A stretch of 6,030 nt of DNA. It comes from an uncultured Prevotella sp. (GTDB lineage: Bacteria > Bacteroidota > Bacteroidia > Bacteroidales > Bacteroidaceae). Below the pieces are notes generated by a model, which saw nothing but the letters and a program-made list of their open reading frames with translations, was not told where the DNA came from and searched no databases. Positions 5,739 to 6,030 of the stretch are shown here, piece by piece. Position 1 is the stretch's first letter. Every line of letters starts with the position of its first letter. The DNA lies in contig CALCUV010000234.1 in the NCBI GenBank assembly GCA_937906765.1, positions 1-6,030 on the forward strand, in the 5' to 3' direction. Both the position numbers and the translations under genes were made by a program.

Positions 5739-5769
5739 CAAAGGTAGCAATATTATTAAATTTTGCAAA
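5739..5769 (-). promoter_or_regulatory. Bacteroidetes-type promoter of the alpha/beta hydrolase
   Basis: On the minus strand TTTG (5769-5766) is followed after 19 nt by TACCTTTG (5746-5739). Both elements and the spacing match the primary sigma (sigma-ABfr) promoter of this phylum. Transcription should begin near 5731-5734, leaving a leader of only about 17-20 nt before the ATG at 5714. It also supports the chosen start codon. This is the clearest promoter in the window. Confidence 0.8.
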
Positions 5770-5902
5770 ATCTGCACTCATGTTTTTAAGTGACGCTATT
5801 ACTTCCCCACAGACGTGCAACATCATTAAATACATAACTCTTATTTTTGCTATACCCCCCTTGCATTACTTACCTCTTACAATCACACTTCCGCACCTAT
5901 CT

Positions 5903-6030
5903 TTATAATATGGGCGACGAAAGATGGTACAACCAATTCCAGAAGCGACGCATTTTGGGTTTCTTTCGATAATCAGCTGGCGTCATTAGGGTACATTGCT
6001 CTGCCTTATCTTGCTCAAAGATGGTTTGCA
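5903..6030 (-). CDS. C-terminal fragment of a cardiolipin synthase-like protein (partial, right edge)
   Basis: Reading the minus strand from the window edge (first whole codon at 6028) gives 41 codons to a TAA at 5905-5903. The peptide begins QTIFEQDKAEQC, continues through MTPADYRKKPKMRRF, and ends LYHLSSPIL. This pattern, F-x-x-D, then a short helix, then (W/Y)-x-x-(R/K) with basic residues and a terminal SPhL, is the usual C-terminus of phospholipase D-type cardiolipin synthases, which join two phosphatidylglycerols at the inner membrane. The HKD catalytic motifs lie outside the window, so the call rests on the tail alone. No terminator was recognised between it and the hydrolase promoter. 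Confidence 0.65.
   Translation of the reverse strand, partial: QTIFEQDKAEQCTLMTPADYRKKPKMRRFWNWLYHLSSPIL

Noticed and set aside
5842..5849. TATTTTTG on the plus strand as a -7 box
   Set aside because: No -33 element at the right spacing and no plus-strand gene follows.

Overview
The window looks like chromosomal DNA from an anaerobic Bacteroidota, most likely order Bacteroidales and possibly Prevotellaceae. The signs are a lipoprotein with a DUF4369-type N-terminus joined to a thioredoxin domain, a rubrerythrin, an enterobacterial-style two-subunit aspartate transcarbamoylase (pyrB plus pyrI), promoters of the Bacteroidetes type (TTTG, about 19-21 nt, TAnnTTTG), and starts without clear Shine-Dalgarno sequences. 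Genus is an inference from protein similarity recalled from memory.

Left part (1-2621, all minus strand). Read in transcription order the genes are pyrB (2621-1707), pyrI (1548-1096), a small nitroreductase-family flavoprotein (1076-549) and the N-terminal two thirds of a Rossmann/DUF2520 protein (501 to beyond the left edge). The last three are closely spaced and probably co-transcribed. pyrB and pyrI are separated by 158 bp filled with repeats: two heptamer arrays in opposite orientation and a degraded 49-bp tandem duplication that runs into the end of pyrB. This is the least ordinary part of the window.

Middle (2622-3082). A 461-bp AT-rich divergent intergenic region separates pyrB (left) from rubrerythrin (right). 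It holds promoter-like -7 boxes on both strands, a cluster of AATCCGAA-type repeats with an inverted copy, a 57-codon open frame of doubtful reality, and a two-copy 20/21-bp tandem repeat.

Right part (3083-6030). Rubrerythrin (peroxide detoxification) ends in a strong hairpin. It is followed by the DUF4369/thioredoxin lipoprotein (thiol-disulfide exchange at the cell envelope). A convergent bidirectional terminator separates this from a minus-strand alpha/beta hydrolase that has a textbook Bacteroidetes promoter. The right edge holds the last 41 codons of a minus-strand protein that resembles the C-terminus of cardiolipin synthase.

Overall these are mostly ordinary housekeeping and stress genes. 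I did not find a defence system, mobile element, CRISPR array or RNA gene. The points worth a second look are the non-coding repeats around pyrB.
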